Of a stretch of DNA of 64,000 bases, positions 34,898-43,272 are shown one piece after another. Below the pieces are notes generated by a model. It ran no database searches. It saw only the letters and a program-made list of their open reading frames with translations, and was not told the origin of the DNA. This DNA is from Fumia sp045615345. GTDB lineage: Bacteria > Bacillota > Clostridia > Oscillospirales > Ruminococcaceae. A program made the translations under genes and the position numbers. Position 1 is the first letter of the stretch; each line of letters begins with the position of its first letter. Where the stretch lies: NCBI GenBank assembly GCA_045615345.1, contig JAZLER010000010.1, forward strand, positions 5,665 through 69,664, read 5' to 3'.

Positions 34898-36700
34898 CTA
34901 CGCTATTGTATCAAAAATCGAACTAAGATTTGCTACCTTACGGTTAATCTGCAATGTATCAGCCGCATTGAGAATAACATCTCCCATTACAAGGTTAGTA
35001 ACATTTGCAACTTTGAACCTATAATCTGTATCTTCTGCAAGGTTAAATACTGAAGACAAATTTGCTACCTTACGGTTAATTTGCAATGTATCACCTGCAT
35101 TTATAATGCCGTCACCCGTAACATCACCATAAAGCCAGATTTCTACATCCTGTGTTACATTACTGTCAGCAACAGTAATTTCATACTCACGGGGAGCATG
35201 CTTTGATTTTGAAACTCTTACAGCATATGTACCTGCCTCAACACCTTCAAAAGTATATGTACCCGAGTTCCCTGTAACAGTCTTGGTATCGACCACTGCT
35301 CCACCACTGATAAGCTCAATGGTTACACCTTTTGATGCATCACCAAAGGCTTTTACAGTACCGGAATCTGCTTCACCTCCGGGCATAGAGGAATTGAAAT
35401 GGATATTAGCGTTTGTGAGATCTTCATTATAACTTCCTATTCCAATAGCATTCCATTCTTCTTCAGTACCGCCATAATACACGTCGGTTAATGATTCGCA
35501 ATCATAGAAAGCATCATCTCCGATATTTGTAACGCTGACAGGCATCTCAATCACAGCAAGAGAAGTACAATAATTAAAAGCATATTCACCTATATCTGTC
35601 ACACTGTCAGGAATTTCAATTGAAGTCAGAGATGTACAATCGTTAAAAGCAGAACCGCCTATACTTGTAACGCTGTCGGGAATTTCAAGCTCGGTGAGAG
35701 AGGTACAACCATCAAAAGAACGATAACCTATACTTGTAACATAATCGGGAATTATACTGTTTTTACAACCTGTCACAAGCGTATTTGTGGCTGTTTCGAT
35801 AATACAGTTACTGTCACTATGATATTTTGTGTTACCACTTGCTAAAACTATTGATTCCAGAGAAGCACAATAACTGAAAATACGCGAACCTATACTTGTA
35901 ACACTGTTAGGAATTTCAATTGAAGTGAGGGATTCACAACCCCAAAAAGCATTATCACTTATATTTGTAACGCTATTTGGAATTTTAATTGAATTAAGTG
36001 ATTCACACCAGACAAAAGTCCCTTCTTCTATACTTGTAATACTGTCAGGAATTTCAATTGCAATGAGAGAATCACATTCATAGAAAGCACTACCACCTAT
36101 ACTTGTTACACTGTCGGGAATTTCAATTGCAATGAGAGAATCACATTCATAGAAAGCACTACCACCTATACTTGTTACACTGTCGGGAATTTCAACTTCG
36201 GTGAGAGAGTGACAACTCCCAAAAGCATATTCACCTATACTTGTAACGCTGATTGGTATCTCGATTGTTGCAAGAGAAACGCAATTATTAAAAAGTTTTT
36301 CAGATATGCTTGAAATACCGCTACCTAAATCCACAGAGCTTAGAGAACGGCATTCTTCAAAAGCAGAACCGCCTATACTTGTAACACTGTCAGAAATTTT
36401 AACTGTGGTGAGATAGTCACACCATCGGAAAACCTCATCACTTATACTTGTAACGCCATATTTGACAATAATGCTTTCTATTGAATCTGTGTAGGATTTC
36501 CACGGGATAGAAGAATAATAAGTATAATTCTCCATCTCTCCCGTACCACTGATAGTCAAAACTCCATCTTCATCAAGTGTCCAGGTGAGATTGTCGCCAC
36601 ATTTACCCGAGGCAGTGACTGTTGCGGCACTCACGGTAACGCCGTTAAAAAGGCTCATTACCATAATGAGTGCTAAGGCTAAGCTTAAGATTTTTTTCAT
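34898..36700 (-). CDS. BspA-like leucine-rich-repeat surface protein with dockerin-like tail (protein 2)
   Basis: A 600-residue secreted paralogue of the protein at 8.4-11.2 kb. The signal peptide MKKILSLALALIMVMSLF is nearly the same. One CG-N-LTWTLDEDG domain is followed by about fourteen LRR_5 repeats, a carboxypeptidase-regulatory-like domain and two dockerin-like segments (GDVTGDGIINAGD and GDVILNAAD). Two adjacent 69-base repeat units near 36.05-36.19 kb are identical, so repeat number is evolving. It has its own promoter close to the start plus the shared structured leader farther upstream. Likely surface adhesion or protein docking; the partner is unknown. Confidence 0.9.
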   Translation of the reverse strand: MKKILSLALALIMVMSLFNGVTVSAATVTASGKCGDNLTWTLDEDGVLTISGTGEMENYTYYSSIPWKSYTDSIESIIVKYGVTSISDEVFRWCDYLTTVKISDSVTSIGGSAFEECRSLSSVDLGSGISSISEKLFNNCVSLATIEIPISVTSIGEYAFGSCHSLTEVEIPDSVTSIGGSAFYECDSLIAIEIPDSVTSIGGSAFYECDSLIAIEIPDSITSIEEGTFVWCESLNSIKIPNSVTNISDNAFWGCESLTSIEIPNSVTSIGSRIFSYCASLESIVLASGNTKYHSDSNCIIETATNTLVTGCKNSIIPDYVTSIGYRSFDGCTSLTELEIPDSVTSIGGSAFNDCTSLTSIEIPDSVTDIGEYAFNYCTSLAVIEMPVSVTNIGDDAFYDCESLTDVYYGGTEEEWNAIGIGSYNEDLTNANIHFNSSMPGGEADSGTVKAFGDASKGVTIELISGGAVVDTKTVTGNSGTYTFEGVEAGTYAVRVSKSKHAPREYEITVADSNVTQDVEIWLYGDVTGDGIINAGDTLQINRKVANLSSVFNLAEDTDYRFKVANVTNLVMGDVILNAADTLQINRKVANLSSIFDTIA

Positions 36701-36734
36701 TTTGTTTTCCTCCTAAAAGTATTTCCACTATTCC

Positions 36735-36763
36735 ATTTTACCTTGCTAAATTGCAAAAGTCAA
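36735..36763 (-). promoter_or_regulatory. Proximal sigma-A promoter of BspA-like gene 2
   Basis: Minus-strand -35 TTGACT (36763-36758), 17-base spacer, -10 TAAAAT (36740-36735), about 35 bases before the ATG. It lies downstream of the leader's terminator-like hairpin, so transcription from here would bypass it. Confidence 0.75.
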
Positions 36764-36786
36764 TAGAAAGCGATTAAGTTTTTCAT
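36760..36786 (-). CDS. Eight-codon leader ORF
   Basis: An 8-residue frame (MKNLIAFY) preceded by AGGAGG at good spacing, directly after the leader's terminator-like hairpin. Its stop overlaps the -35 of the proximal promoter. Its start resembles the signal-peptide start of the BspA-like genes (ATGAAAAA..CTTA), so it may be a remnant of an older gene start rather than a regulatory peptide. Tentative. Confidence 0.4.
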   Translation of the reverse strand: MKNLIAFY

Positions 36787-36797
36787 TTTAACTAATT

Positions 36798-37030
36798 CCT
36801 CCTAAAATAAAAAGTGCGGCTACCGAAGTAACCGCACAAAAAACGCAAACTCCGATAGTCGCCAAACTAACCGAGTGTGAAATAAGGCGTAACTTACCAT
36901 ACTTACAGCCGAAGGAATTTGCGTTTTTATCAAATTCATTTCAACTGTAAGAATTGAGCAATTAAGCGTATTTATTCCCATAAAAAAGAAAATACACCTG
37001 ATTTCACACAATATTCAGTTAGTTTGGCAA
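36798..37030 (-). ncRNA. Structured leader RNA of BspA-like gene 2 (candidate new cis-element)
   Basis: Transcription from the distal promoter gives a leader in which 37001-37030 pairs with 36861-36883 (GCCAAACTAA with TTAGTTTGGC, then GTGTGAAAT with ATTTCACAC), extended by AGGTGTA with TTACGCCT. The motif ACTGAATATT lies inside the 5-prime arm. After the stem come CGGAGTTTGC, a hairpin with arms GTGCGG and CCGCAC, TTTTTATTTT and AGGAGG. The leader at 11.2-11.4 kb has the same motifs and shape with different arm sequences. Confidence 0.6.
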
Positions 37031-37035
37031 TAAAC

Positions 37036-37064
37036 ATTATACCACCTATTTTTAAAAATATCAA
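37036..37064 (-). promoter_or_regulatory. Distal sigma-A promoter of BspA-like gene 2
   Basis: Minus-strand -35 TTGATA (37064-37059), 17-base spacer, -10 TATAAT (37041-37036). It starts the long structured leader. Confidence 0.75.
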
Positions 37065-37074
37065 CTGTTTAAAA

Positions 37075-37320
37075 TAAAAAAGCCTTCCTTGTGTAAGGGG
37101 AGGTTGCGAGCGTGCCCGATGGGCAATGAAGCGAGCAAAACGAAGCGTAGCGGTCAAAAGTTATTGGCTGATAGCCGTAAATAACTTTTGGGCACCGCAA
37201 GAGGTCAAGGGGGACCGCGTCAGCGGTGGATGAGGTGTCCTTTCAAATCGTTCGCCTTAGCAAAACACCATATCTTTGCCAAAGGCAAACGGCGTGCCGA
37301 AGGCAAATCATAACTAAAAA
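37075..37320. repeat. MITE-like element plus hairpins upstream of BspA-like gene 2
   Basis: From about 37079 to 37236 lies an element beginning AAGCCTTCC and ending GGGGGACCGCGTCAGCGG then TGGATGAGGTG. The same end appears in reverse orientation at about 22.76 kb with a different interior. Then come TTTGCC/GGCAAA-type hairpins with the linker CATAACT, the linker also found at 63.9 kb. No coding potential. Confidence 0.6.
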
Positions 37321-37342
37321 CAGCCTCTCAATCGAGAGGCTG
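37321..37342 (-). terminator. Intrinsic terminator of pflA
   Basis: Nine-bp stem CAGCCTCTC/GAGAGGCTG with a 4-base loop, followed on the minus strand by TTTTTAG. It stands just after the pflA stop codon. Confidence 0.8.
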
Positions 37343-38041
37343 TTTTATTAGTTTTTCCAGTTCTTTTACTTTTTTCGCATCTGCTGAGGGGTAGATGTCA
37401 AAGGGGAAAGCAATTCCCATTTTTTCATATTTTTCCTTGCAAAGCTTCCTAAACGGAAGAAGTTCTACTTTTTTAATGCACTTTTTACCCTTGATAATTT
37501 CTTTGAGCTTTTTTATATTCTCTTCGTTATCGTTGACAGATGGTACTATAACCTGCCTTATCCAGGTATCAATGTTTCTTAATTCAAGCTCATCTAAAAA
37601 CATTAAAACCTTATCAAGGGAAGTTCCGATATATTTTTTATAATCCTCATCATTTGTCATTTTGATATCGAGCAGAACACAGTCGGTCACAGTGAGAAGC
37701 TTTTTAACATCGTCATTCAAAACACTGCCCGAAGTATCAATCGCTGTATGTATTCCCATTTCCTTACAAAGGGAAAAAAGCTCGTATAAAAACTCAGCCT
37801 GCAAAAGCGGTTCACCACCCGAAACAGTGATGCCACCCTCATCGCCAAAGTAATTTTTATATCGTAAAACCTTATCAAGAATTTCCTTTGCCGTTACTTC
37901 TTCCCCGCCCTGAGTACTCTGGGTATCGGGGTTGTGACAGTAACCGCATCTGAGGTTGCACCCCTGCATAAACAAAACAAAGCGTACGCCCGGTCCGTCC
38001 AAAGTTCCCATACTCTGACAGGAATGTACTTTTCCGTTCAT
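37328..38041 (-). CDS. pflA: Pyruvate formate-lyase activating enzyme (radical SAM)
   Basis: A glycyl-radical activase that abstracts hydrogen from the PflB radical glycine using SAM. The cluster motif is CNLRCGYC (CX3CX2C) after MQG, with HNPDT and SGGEPLLQ typical of PflA. The start is ATG at 38041 (237 residues), preceded by AAAGGA; the longer frame begins with a TTG. It follows pflB by about 120 bases, in which a GATGTAAAG-type hairpin may act as a partial terminator. Confidence 0.94.
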   Translation of the reverse strand: MNGKVHSCQSMGTLDGPGVRFVLFMQGCNLRCGYCHNPDTQSTQGGEEVTAKEILDKVLRYKNYFGDEGGITVSGGEPLLQAEFLYELFSLCKEMGIHTAIDTSGSVLNDDVKKLLTVTDCVLLDIKMTNDEDYKKYIGTSLDKVLMFLDELELRNIDTWIRQVIVPSVNDNEENIKKLKEIIKGKKCIKKVELLPFRKLCKEKYEKMGIAFPFDIYPSADAKKVKELEKLIKQPLD

Positions 38042-38160
38042 ACGCTCAGTCCTTTCGATGTAAAGCAAAAAGCTTTACACATCATTGTTAAATAAATCCT
38101 CTCATTGTGACGGAACGATGTGGGCATCGTCCCCTACAACATAAAGGGGTGTTGCCCATA

Positions 38161-40392
38161 TTACATTGCATCGTGGAAGGTTCTGCTGATTACTTCTTTC
38201 TGCTGTTCCCTTGAAAGCTTGTGGAAGTTAACCGCATAGCCAGAAACCCTGATAGTAAGGTTAGGATACTTATTGGGGTCTTCATATGCTTCCATAAGTT
38301 TTTCCTTGTTAAGAACATTTACATTGATATGATGCGCCATCTGTTTAAAGTAGCCGTTTAATACATCAACCAAGTTCACAATACGCTCAACATCGCTGTT
38401 GCCAAGTGCCTGCGGAGTAATCGAGAAGGTATTGGAAATACCGTCACGGCAACAGTCATAAGGCATTTTTGCAACCGAGTTAAGAGAAGCTAAAGCTCCA
38501 TTTGTTTCACGGTTATGCATAGGGTTAGCACCGGGAGCAAAGGCTTCGCCTTTCTTTCTGCCATCGGGGGTAGCCCCTGTCTTTTTACCATAAACTACAT
38601 TTGAAGTAATGGTAAGCGCAGACAAAGTGTGTTTTGCATTTCTGTAGGTAGGAGTTTTCTCAAGCTCTTTGGAAACAGAAATAAGCATTTCTTTTGCAAT
38701 ATCGTCAACTTTATCGTCATCGTTTCCGTATTTGGGGAAATCTCCCACAGTTTCAAAGTCCTCGATATATCCGTCATCGTCACGGACAACCTTGACTTTT
38801 GCATATTTGATTGCAGAAAGCGAGTCGGTAATTACAGAAAGCCCTGCCACGCCAAACGCCATAAAACGCTCAACATCGGTATCGTGAAGCGCCATCTGGA
38901 GCTTTTCGTAAGCATATTTATCGTGCATATAATGGATTACATTCATTGTGTTTACATACAATTTGCAAAGCCATTTGAGATACTTTTTAAAGCGTTTCAT
39001 TACCTCATCGTAATCTAAAAACTCATCGGGGTAAACTTCGTCACGGGGGCCTAAATCAAAGCCCGACATCAAATCGTGACCGCCGTTTAAAGCAAGAAGC
39101 AAAAGCTTCGGAAGATTACATCTTGCACCAAAGAACTGCATCTGTTTACCGACTTTCATCGCGGATACACAGCAAGCAATTGCATAATCGTCACCATATG
39201 TGGGACGCATTACATCATCGTTTTCATACTGGATAGAGTCGGTGTCGATAGAAACCTTGGCACAGAATCTCTTGAAGTTTTCAGGAAGCTTGTCCGCCCA
39301 CAAAACTGTAAGGTTAGGCTCGGGAGCAGAGCCCAGAGTATAAAGGGTATTAAGCATTCTGAAAGAGTTCTTTGTAACCAGAGGCTTGCCATCTTCTGTC
39401 ATACCGCCGACACATTCGGTAATCCACATGGGGTCACCGCCGAAAAGCTCGTTGTATTCGGGGGTACGCAGATGTCTTGCCATACGGAGTTTCATAACGA
39501 AATCGTCCATAAGCTCCTGCGCCTGTTCTTCGGTAAGGATACCTGCTTTGATATCTCTTTCAATATAAATATCAAGGAAGGTACTTACTCTGCCGAGTGA
39601 CATAGCGGCACCATTCTGCTCCTTGATAGCGCCAAGGTAAGCAAAATATGTCCACTGAATAGCTTCTCTTGCATTACCCGCAGGTTTTGAGATATCATAG
39701 CCGTACATCTCGGCCATTTCCTTGAGTTTACCGAGGAAATTAATCTGACGGAAAAGTTCTTCGAGAACACGAATATTTTCTTCCGACATCGGAAGTTTAC
39801 CTTTGTCGGATTTGTCTTTTTCCTTTGCTTTAATCAGGACATCAACACCATAAAGAGCTACTCTGCGGTAGTCACCGATAATTCTTCCTCTGCCGTAAGC
39901 ATCGGGAAGACCTGTAATAATACCGATTTTTCTTGCGGCACGCATCTCATCTGTATAAACCCTGAAAACGCCATCGTTATGGGTTGTACGGTAAACGAAA
40001 TCATCTTCGATTTTCTGCGACATCTTGTAGCCGTACGCTTCACAGGCATTTCTTGCCATTCTGATGCCACCAAAAGGATTGACACCGCGTTTTAACGGAC
40101 GGTTTGTCTGCAAACCTACAATAAGCTCGTTTTCCTTATCAAGATAACCGGGCTTGTAGTTTGTAAGCGAAGTTACAGTTGTAGTATCGATATCGAGTAC
40201 ACCGCCGAACTCCTTTTCAACCTTCAAAAGAGTGTTGAATTTATCCATAAGTGCATCGGTTCTGGGTGTTGAGGAAGCAAGGAAAGAATCATCGCCTGTA
40301 TAACAGGTGTAGTTGTTGAGGATAAAATCCCTTACATCAATTTTGTCCTGCCATCTGGATTTTTTAAATCCGTTCCACTGTTCAAATTTCAT
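38161..40392 (-). CDS. pflB: Formate C-acetyltransferase (pyruvate formate-lyase)
   Basis: Converts pyruvate and CoA to acetyl-CoA and formate in anaerobic metabolism; formate can feed folate one-carbon reactions and class III ribonucleotide reductase. At 743 residues it has the paired active-site cysteines in IACCVSAMKVG and the C-terminal glycyl-radical motif RVSGYAVNF. pflA is downstream. A ZTP riboswitch and a consensus promoter precede it, tying formate production to purine and folate demand. Confidence 0.97.
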   Translation of the reverse strand: MKFEQWNGFKKSRWQDKIDVRDFILNNYTCYTGDDSFLASSTPRTDALMDKFNTLLKVEKEFGGVLDIDTTTVTSLTNYKPGYLDKENELIVGLQTNRPLKRGVNPFGGIRMARNACEAYGYKMSQKIEDDFVYRTTHNDGVFRVYTDEMRAARKIGIITGLPDAYGRGRIIGDYRRVALYGVDVLIKAKEKDKSDKGKLPMSEENIRVLEELFRQINFLGKLKEMAEMYGYDISKPAGNAREAIQWTYFAYLGAIKEQNGAAMSLGRVSTFLDIYIERDIKAGILTEEQAQELMDDFVMKLRMARHLRTPEYNELFGGDPMWITECVGGMTEDGKPLVTKNSFRMLNTLYTLGSAPEPNLTVLWADKLPENFKRFCAKVSIDTDSIQYENDDVMRPTYGDDYAIACCVSAMKVGKQMQFFGARCNLPKLLLLALNGGHDLMSGFDLGPRDEVYPDEFLDYDEVMKRFKKYLKWLCKLYVNTMNVIHYMHDKYAYEKLQMALHDTDVERFMAFGVAGLSVITDSLSAIKYAKVKVVRDDDGYIEDFETVGDFPKYGNDDDKVDDIAKEMLISVSKELEKTPTYRNAKHTLSALTITSNVVYGKKTGATPDGRKKGEAFAPGANPMHNRETNGALASLNSVAKMPYDCCRDGISNTFSITPQALGNSDVERIVNLVDVLNGYFKQMAHHINVNVLNKEKLMEAYEDPNKYPNLTIRVSGYAVNFHKLSREQQKEVISRTFHDAM

Positions 40393-40429
40393 TTATAACA
40401 CACCTTTCTGTAAAGCTGTATATCTAAAA

Positions 40430-40550
40430 CAACAAGGCAGTCCTATGCTTATGCATAAAACTGCCCAGACGGTCGGCTTTTTTTCTTTGCACTCCCTTGT
40501 GGTCATCCACAAAATCCGTCAGTCGCACAAAGATTTCTGACTGCTTGTCG
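40430..40550 (-). promoter_or_regulatory. ZTP riboswitch (pfl motif) with terminator
   Basis: On the minus strand, GCAGTC..GACTG forms the first stem (about 40548-40518) followed by CGACTGACGGA, then GTGGATGACCAC with AAGGGAGTGCAA, and after a short linker GCCGACCGTCTGGGCA (40476-40461). These are the conserved blocks of the pfl motif, whose ligand is ZTP/ZMP, the sign of folate shortage. The end overlaps a terminator: GGCAGT/ACTGCC around an inner ATGC/GCAT, then TTGTTGTTTT. ZTP binding should prevent termination and raise pflB expression. Confidence 0.85.
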
Positions 40551-40607
40551 ATTATTTTCAGCTGTCTTAAAGACAGTTTCAAATGTATACTCTTTTTGTT
40601 TATATTT

Positions 40608-40636
40608 ATTATACTCTTTTACATCGCTTTTGTCAA
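40608..40636 (-). promoter_or_regulatory. Perfect sigma-A promoter of pflB
   Basis: Minus-strand -35 TTGACA (40636-40631), 17-base spacer, -10 TATAAT (40613-40608). The expected start at about 40600 gives a leader of about 210 bases holding the ZTP riboswitch. A CTGTCTT/AAGACAG inverted repeat at 40562-40576 lies at the 5-prime end of the leader. Confidence 0.85.
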
Positions 40637-40712
40637 CACAATTTAAAAAAAATTTTTAAATGAATATTAAATGTTTTATAGTGAAATCTACCATATAAAA
40701 GGAAGTGAAATT

Positions 40713-41039
40713 ATGATTCATAATGTTATTACGAAAATTGTGGAATTTGCAATAATTCTTTTCGAGTTTACGGGTGTTGTTATTATAACCTTTTCAGGAA
40801 TAAAAGGGATTATCAGTTTTATCAGAAAGGATTCCCTGACGCGTCTTAATCTGGCGCAGGGTATGGCGACAGCCCTTGAATTCAAGCTCGGAAGTGAGAT
40901 TTTAAGAACTGTAATTGTCCGTGAGCTTTCTGAAATTTTAATTGTTGCAGCAATTATTGCTTTGCGTGCGGCACTCGCTTTCCTTATACACTGGGAAATC
41001 AAAAACGAGGACCCCGATAAAAAAATTGACCGCCCTTAA
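40713..41039 (+). CDS. DUF1622 membrane protein
   Basis: A 108-residue protein with two to three hydrophobic segments (IVEFAIILFEFTGVVIITFSG near the N terminus; ILIVAAIIALRAALAFLIHW near the C terminus), separated by the polar RLNLAQGMATALEFKLGSEILR, a pattern of DUF1622. The start is ATG at 40713 with AAGGAAG upstream; the longer frame adds 14 residues. A stand-alone gene, divergent from pflB. Function unknown. Confidence 0.82.
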   Translation: MIHNVITKIVEFAIILFEFTGVVIITFSGIKGIISFIRKDSLTRLNLAQGMATALEFKLGSEILRTVIVRELSEILIVAAIIALRAALAFLIHWEIKNEDPDKKIDRP

Positions 41040-41146
41040 AAAGGACGGCCTAAACAATTGGGAAAGGGTAGGCGTAACCGCCTAAAGGAGTTGCTGTAAC
41101 TATAATATAACACACCCAATTTAAAAAGTTTGTCGAAGTATGAAAA

Positions 41147-41174
41147 AATCCCCGATTTTTTTAAATCGGGGATT
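41147..41174 (-). terminator. Terminator of the FMN-binding lipoprotein gene
   Basis: Stem AATCCCCGATTT/AAATCGGGGATT with an AT-only loop, followed on the minus strand by TTTTTTC, just after the stop codon. Confidence 0.85.
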
Positions 41175-41188
41175 TACTGTGCCTTAAA

Positions 41189-41644
41189 TTATTTTGCTTC
41201 GTAAAGAACTGTGTTGGTATCGCCTTTTTTCATATTTTCTGCCAAAGCACCAACCAAAGCTTTGAAAGAATCAGTAGAAACTGTAGCGCCTGCTACTGTA
41301 TCAACTTCTGCAACATCCTGTTTTTCAACAAGGTCAGCTGCGAGTTTTGCAGCTGTGTCAGCAGGATATACACCGGGGAAAACGCCTTCGTAAGCTTCTT
41401 TGTAAGCTTCGTCTTCAGTTTTCTTATGACCATCTTCTTCGTTGAGAGAGTCATATTCAACTGCAACGATTTTGCCGCCTTCAACTGTTACATTAACATA
41501 ATCTTTCCAGCCGTGGTCGTCAAACTTAGCATTTTCAGCACGATATGTGCCATCTTTGAGTGTAGCATCTTCTTTTGCACCGCAAGAGCTGAGAACAGCT
41601 GTCAATGTGAGTGCTGCGAGCATAATTGCCAAAAACTTTTTCAT
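41189..41644 (-). CDS. FMN-binding-domain lipoprotein
   Basis: A secreted lipoprotein of 151 residues. The signal peptide MKKFLAIMLAALTLTAVLSSC ends in the lipobox LSSC. The mature part is an FMN_bind domain (GTYRAE..., GGKIVAVEY) with the attachment motif AGATVSTDSF, where the Thr would carry FMN through a phosphoester bond made by ApbE. apbE is the next gene, divergent. Such proteins serve as extracytoplasmic electron carriers, as in extracellular electron transfer. Partner and electron acceptor are unknown. Confidence 0.88.
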   Translation of the reverse strand: MKKFLAIMLAALTLTAVLSSCGAKEDATLKDGTYRAENAKFDDHGWKDYVNVTVEGGKIVAVEYDSLNEEDGHKKTEDEAYKEAYEGVFPGVYPADTAAKLAADLVEKQDVAEVDTVAGATVSTDSFKALVGALAENMKKGDTNTVLYEAK

Positions 41645-41686
41645 AAAAATTTCTCCTTTCAGAATAAGGCATTAAACCTTTTTTAT

Positions 41687-41715
41687 ATTATAACCTATAT
41701 TTCAAACTTTGTCCA
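41687..41715 (-). promoter_or_regulatory. Sigma-A promoter of the FMN-binding lipoprotein gene
   Basis: Minus-strand -35 TGGACA (41715-41710), 17-base spacer, -10 TATAAT (41692-41687); GAAAGGAG precedes the start codon. Confidence 0.75.
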
Positions 41716-41803
41716 GCATTTAACAATATTTTTAAAAATTTAATAAATTAACCAAAAACGCTGCCGTTATCTGCTATTTTTCTTTGTATTTTTATGGTTT
41801 TCC

Positions 41804-41832
41804 TTGACAAGACTTTATAAAAATAATATCAT
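41804..41832 (+). promoter_or_regulatory. Sigma-A promoter of the apbE-rnf operon
   Basis: -35 TTGACA (41804-41809), 17-base spacer, -10 TATCAT (41827-41832). The expected transcript start, about 41839, falls on the first ATG of the apbE frame, so translation must begin farther downstream. Confidence 0.7.
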
Positions 41833-41870
41833 ATAATATGTATGTTTATTGTTTTTTTACTTTGAAAGAA

Positions 41871-42890
41871 GTGGTTTTAATAAAAAAGTATTTTATAGCT
41901 TTGATAATGCTCTCATTTTCTTTTATCATCTCCTCTTGTGATGTAACCCCTGTATCCTCTGATATGTTTGTAATGGATACTGTTATGACACAAACAGTTT
42001 ATTCAAAAAACGCAAAAGACATTATAAATGAAACAGAAAGCATTATCAGAAATCTTGAAAACACTTACTCTTCGTATGAAGAAAATTCTCTTACCGATAA
42101 GATAAATAAAAACGCAGGTATATCACCTGTAAAAGTAACAAAAGAAGAGTTTGACATTATAAAAAGATGTGTTGAGTTTTCGGATAAGACTGATGGAATT
42201 TTTGACCTGACAATAGCTCCGCTCACAAAACTTTGGAATATCACAGGCGAAAATCCGACTGTTCCTGAACCCGACAAAATCACAAAAGCTCTGGCTTTGA
42301 TAAACTACAAAAATGTAGTATTGGATGAAGAAAATCTCACTGTGTTTTTAAAGGAAAACGGCACAGCACTTGACTTTGGTGCCACTGTAAAGGGATTTGC
42401 TGTACAGCAGATTTTAGAGTGTTTTCAGCAAAATAATGTAATCGGTGCGGTAGTTTCATTGGGTGGTAATGTCGCGGTATGCGGTAACAAAAACGGTACC
42501 CCGTTCAAAGTAGGTTTAAGGGACCCCCAAAAAGGTTCTTCTGACTATTTCGCAATACTTGAAGGCGAAAATAAAATTATATCCACTTCAGGTGGATATG
42601 AACGCTACTTTGAGGAAAATGGTATAATCTACCACCACATTTTAAATCCAAAGACAGGCTATCCCTGTGAATCGGATTTGCTCAGCGTTTCGGTAATCTC
42701 AGAGGACGGACTTTTATCTGACTTTCTCTCCACCTATTTTTATATGGCAGGGACAGATGAAGTCAAAAACCATTTAAATGAAGAAAAATATTCTTTGATT
42801 GCAATCGACAAAGAGAATAAAGTATATATTTCTCCCTCGCTTGAAGGGAAAATAACTCTTCTCTACGAAAGTGGGTATACACTTGCATAA
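41871..42890 (+). CDS. apbE: FAD:protein FMN transferase (ApbE), lipoprotein
   Basis: Attaches FMN to Thr/Ser of target proteins outside the membrane. The signal peptide KKYFIALIMLSFSFIISSC ends in a lipobox. The body has the ApbE pattern: TVMTQT, the GISPV and FDLTIAPL regions, LDFGATVKGFAV and STSGGYERYF. Start unclear: the ATG at 41838 lies at the transcript start; the GTG at 41871 is given here, while AGAAGTGG is best spaced for an ATA at 41880 that would give a typical lipoprotein N terminus. Targets in reach are the FMN-binding lipoprotein, RnfG and RnfD. Confidence 0.9.
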   Translation: MVLIKKYFIALIMLSFSFIISSCDVTPVSSDMFVMDTVMTQTVYSKNAKDIINETESIIRNLENTYSSYEENSLTDKINKNAGISPVKVTKEEFDIIKRCVEFSDKTDGIFDLTIAPLTKLWNITGENPTVPEPDKITKALALINYKNVVLDEENLTVFLKENGTALDFGATVKGFAVQQILECFQQNNVIGAVVSLGGNVAVCGNKNGTPFKVGLRDPQKGSSDYFAILEGENKIISTSGGYERYFEENGIIYHHILNPKTGYPCESDLLSVSVISEDGLLSDFLSTYFYMAGTDEVKNHLNEEKYSLIAIDKENKVYISPSLEGKITLLYESGYTLA

Positions 42891-43254
42891 ATTCGCAAAA
42901 AGAAAAGATATCATTATAATTGCATTGATACTGATTGTGGCAACAGGACTTTGGGGAATAATTAAGTTTTTCCCGAAATCCACTGCCGACACAGCTATAA
43001 TAAAATATGACGGCAAGGTGGTAAAAACCGTTCCTTTGGATACAGACACTGAGTTTTCTTTAAAGGAAGACCCCACTGTTAAATTTAAAGTAAAAAATGG
43101 TGCCATCTCCTTTGTGGATGCCACCTGTCCCGATAAAATCTGCCAGAACACAGGCTTTATCTCAAAATCGGGACAAACAGCCGTATGCTTACCTAAAAAA
43201 ACAGTTTTGCAGTTAAAAGGTTCACATAACGAAGTTGACATTGTTGCAAACTGA
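42883..43254 (+). CDS. NusG-domain-II membrane-anchored protein
   Basis: A 123-residue protein with one N-terminal transmembrane segment (DIIIIALILIVATGLWGII) and an extracytoplasmic NusG_II-type beta domain carrying DATCPDKICQNTGFI, with two Cys close together. The family regularly stands between apbE and rnf genes in Clostridia; its function is unknown. The start chosen is TTG at 42883, which overlaps the apbE stop (TTGCATAA) and has GAAAGTGGG upstream; a GTG at 42871 is the alternative. Confidence 0.82.
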   Translation: MHKFAKRKDIIIIALILIVATGLWGIIKFFPKSTADTAIIKYDGKVVKTVPLDTDTEFSLKEDPTVKFKVKNGAISFVDATCPDKICQNTGFISKSGQTAVCLPKKTVLQLKGSHNEVDIVAN

Positions 43255-43272
43255 TGAAAGAAGGGGAACAAA

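Noticed and set aside
34634..35053. A 139-codon frame spanning copy A of the composite repeat
   Set aside because: It is built from repeat elements and the 3-prime end of the BspA-like gene; no independent evidence for a protein.
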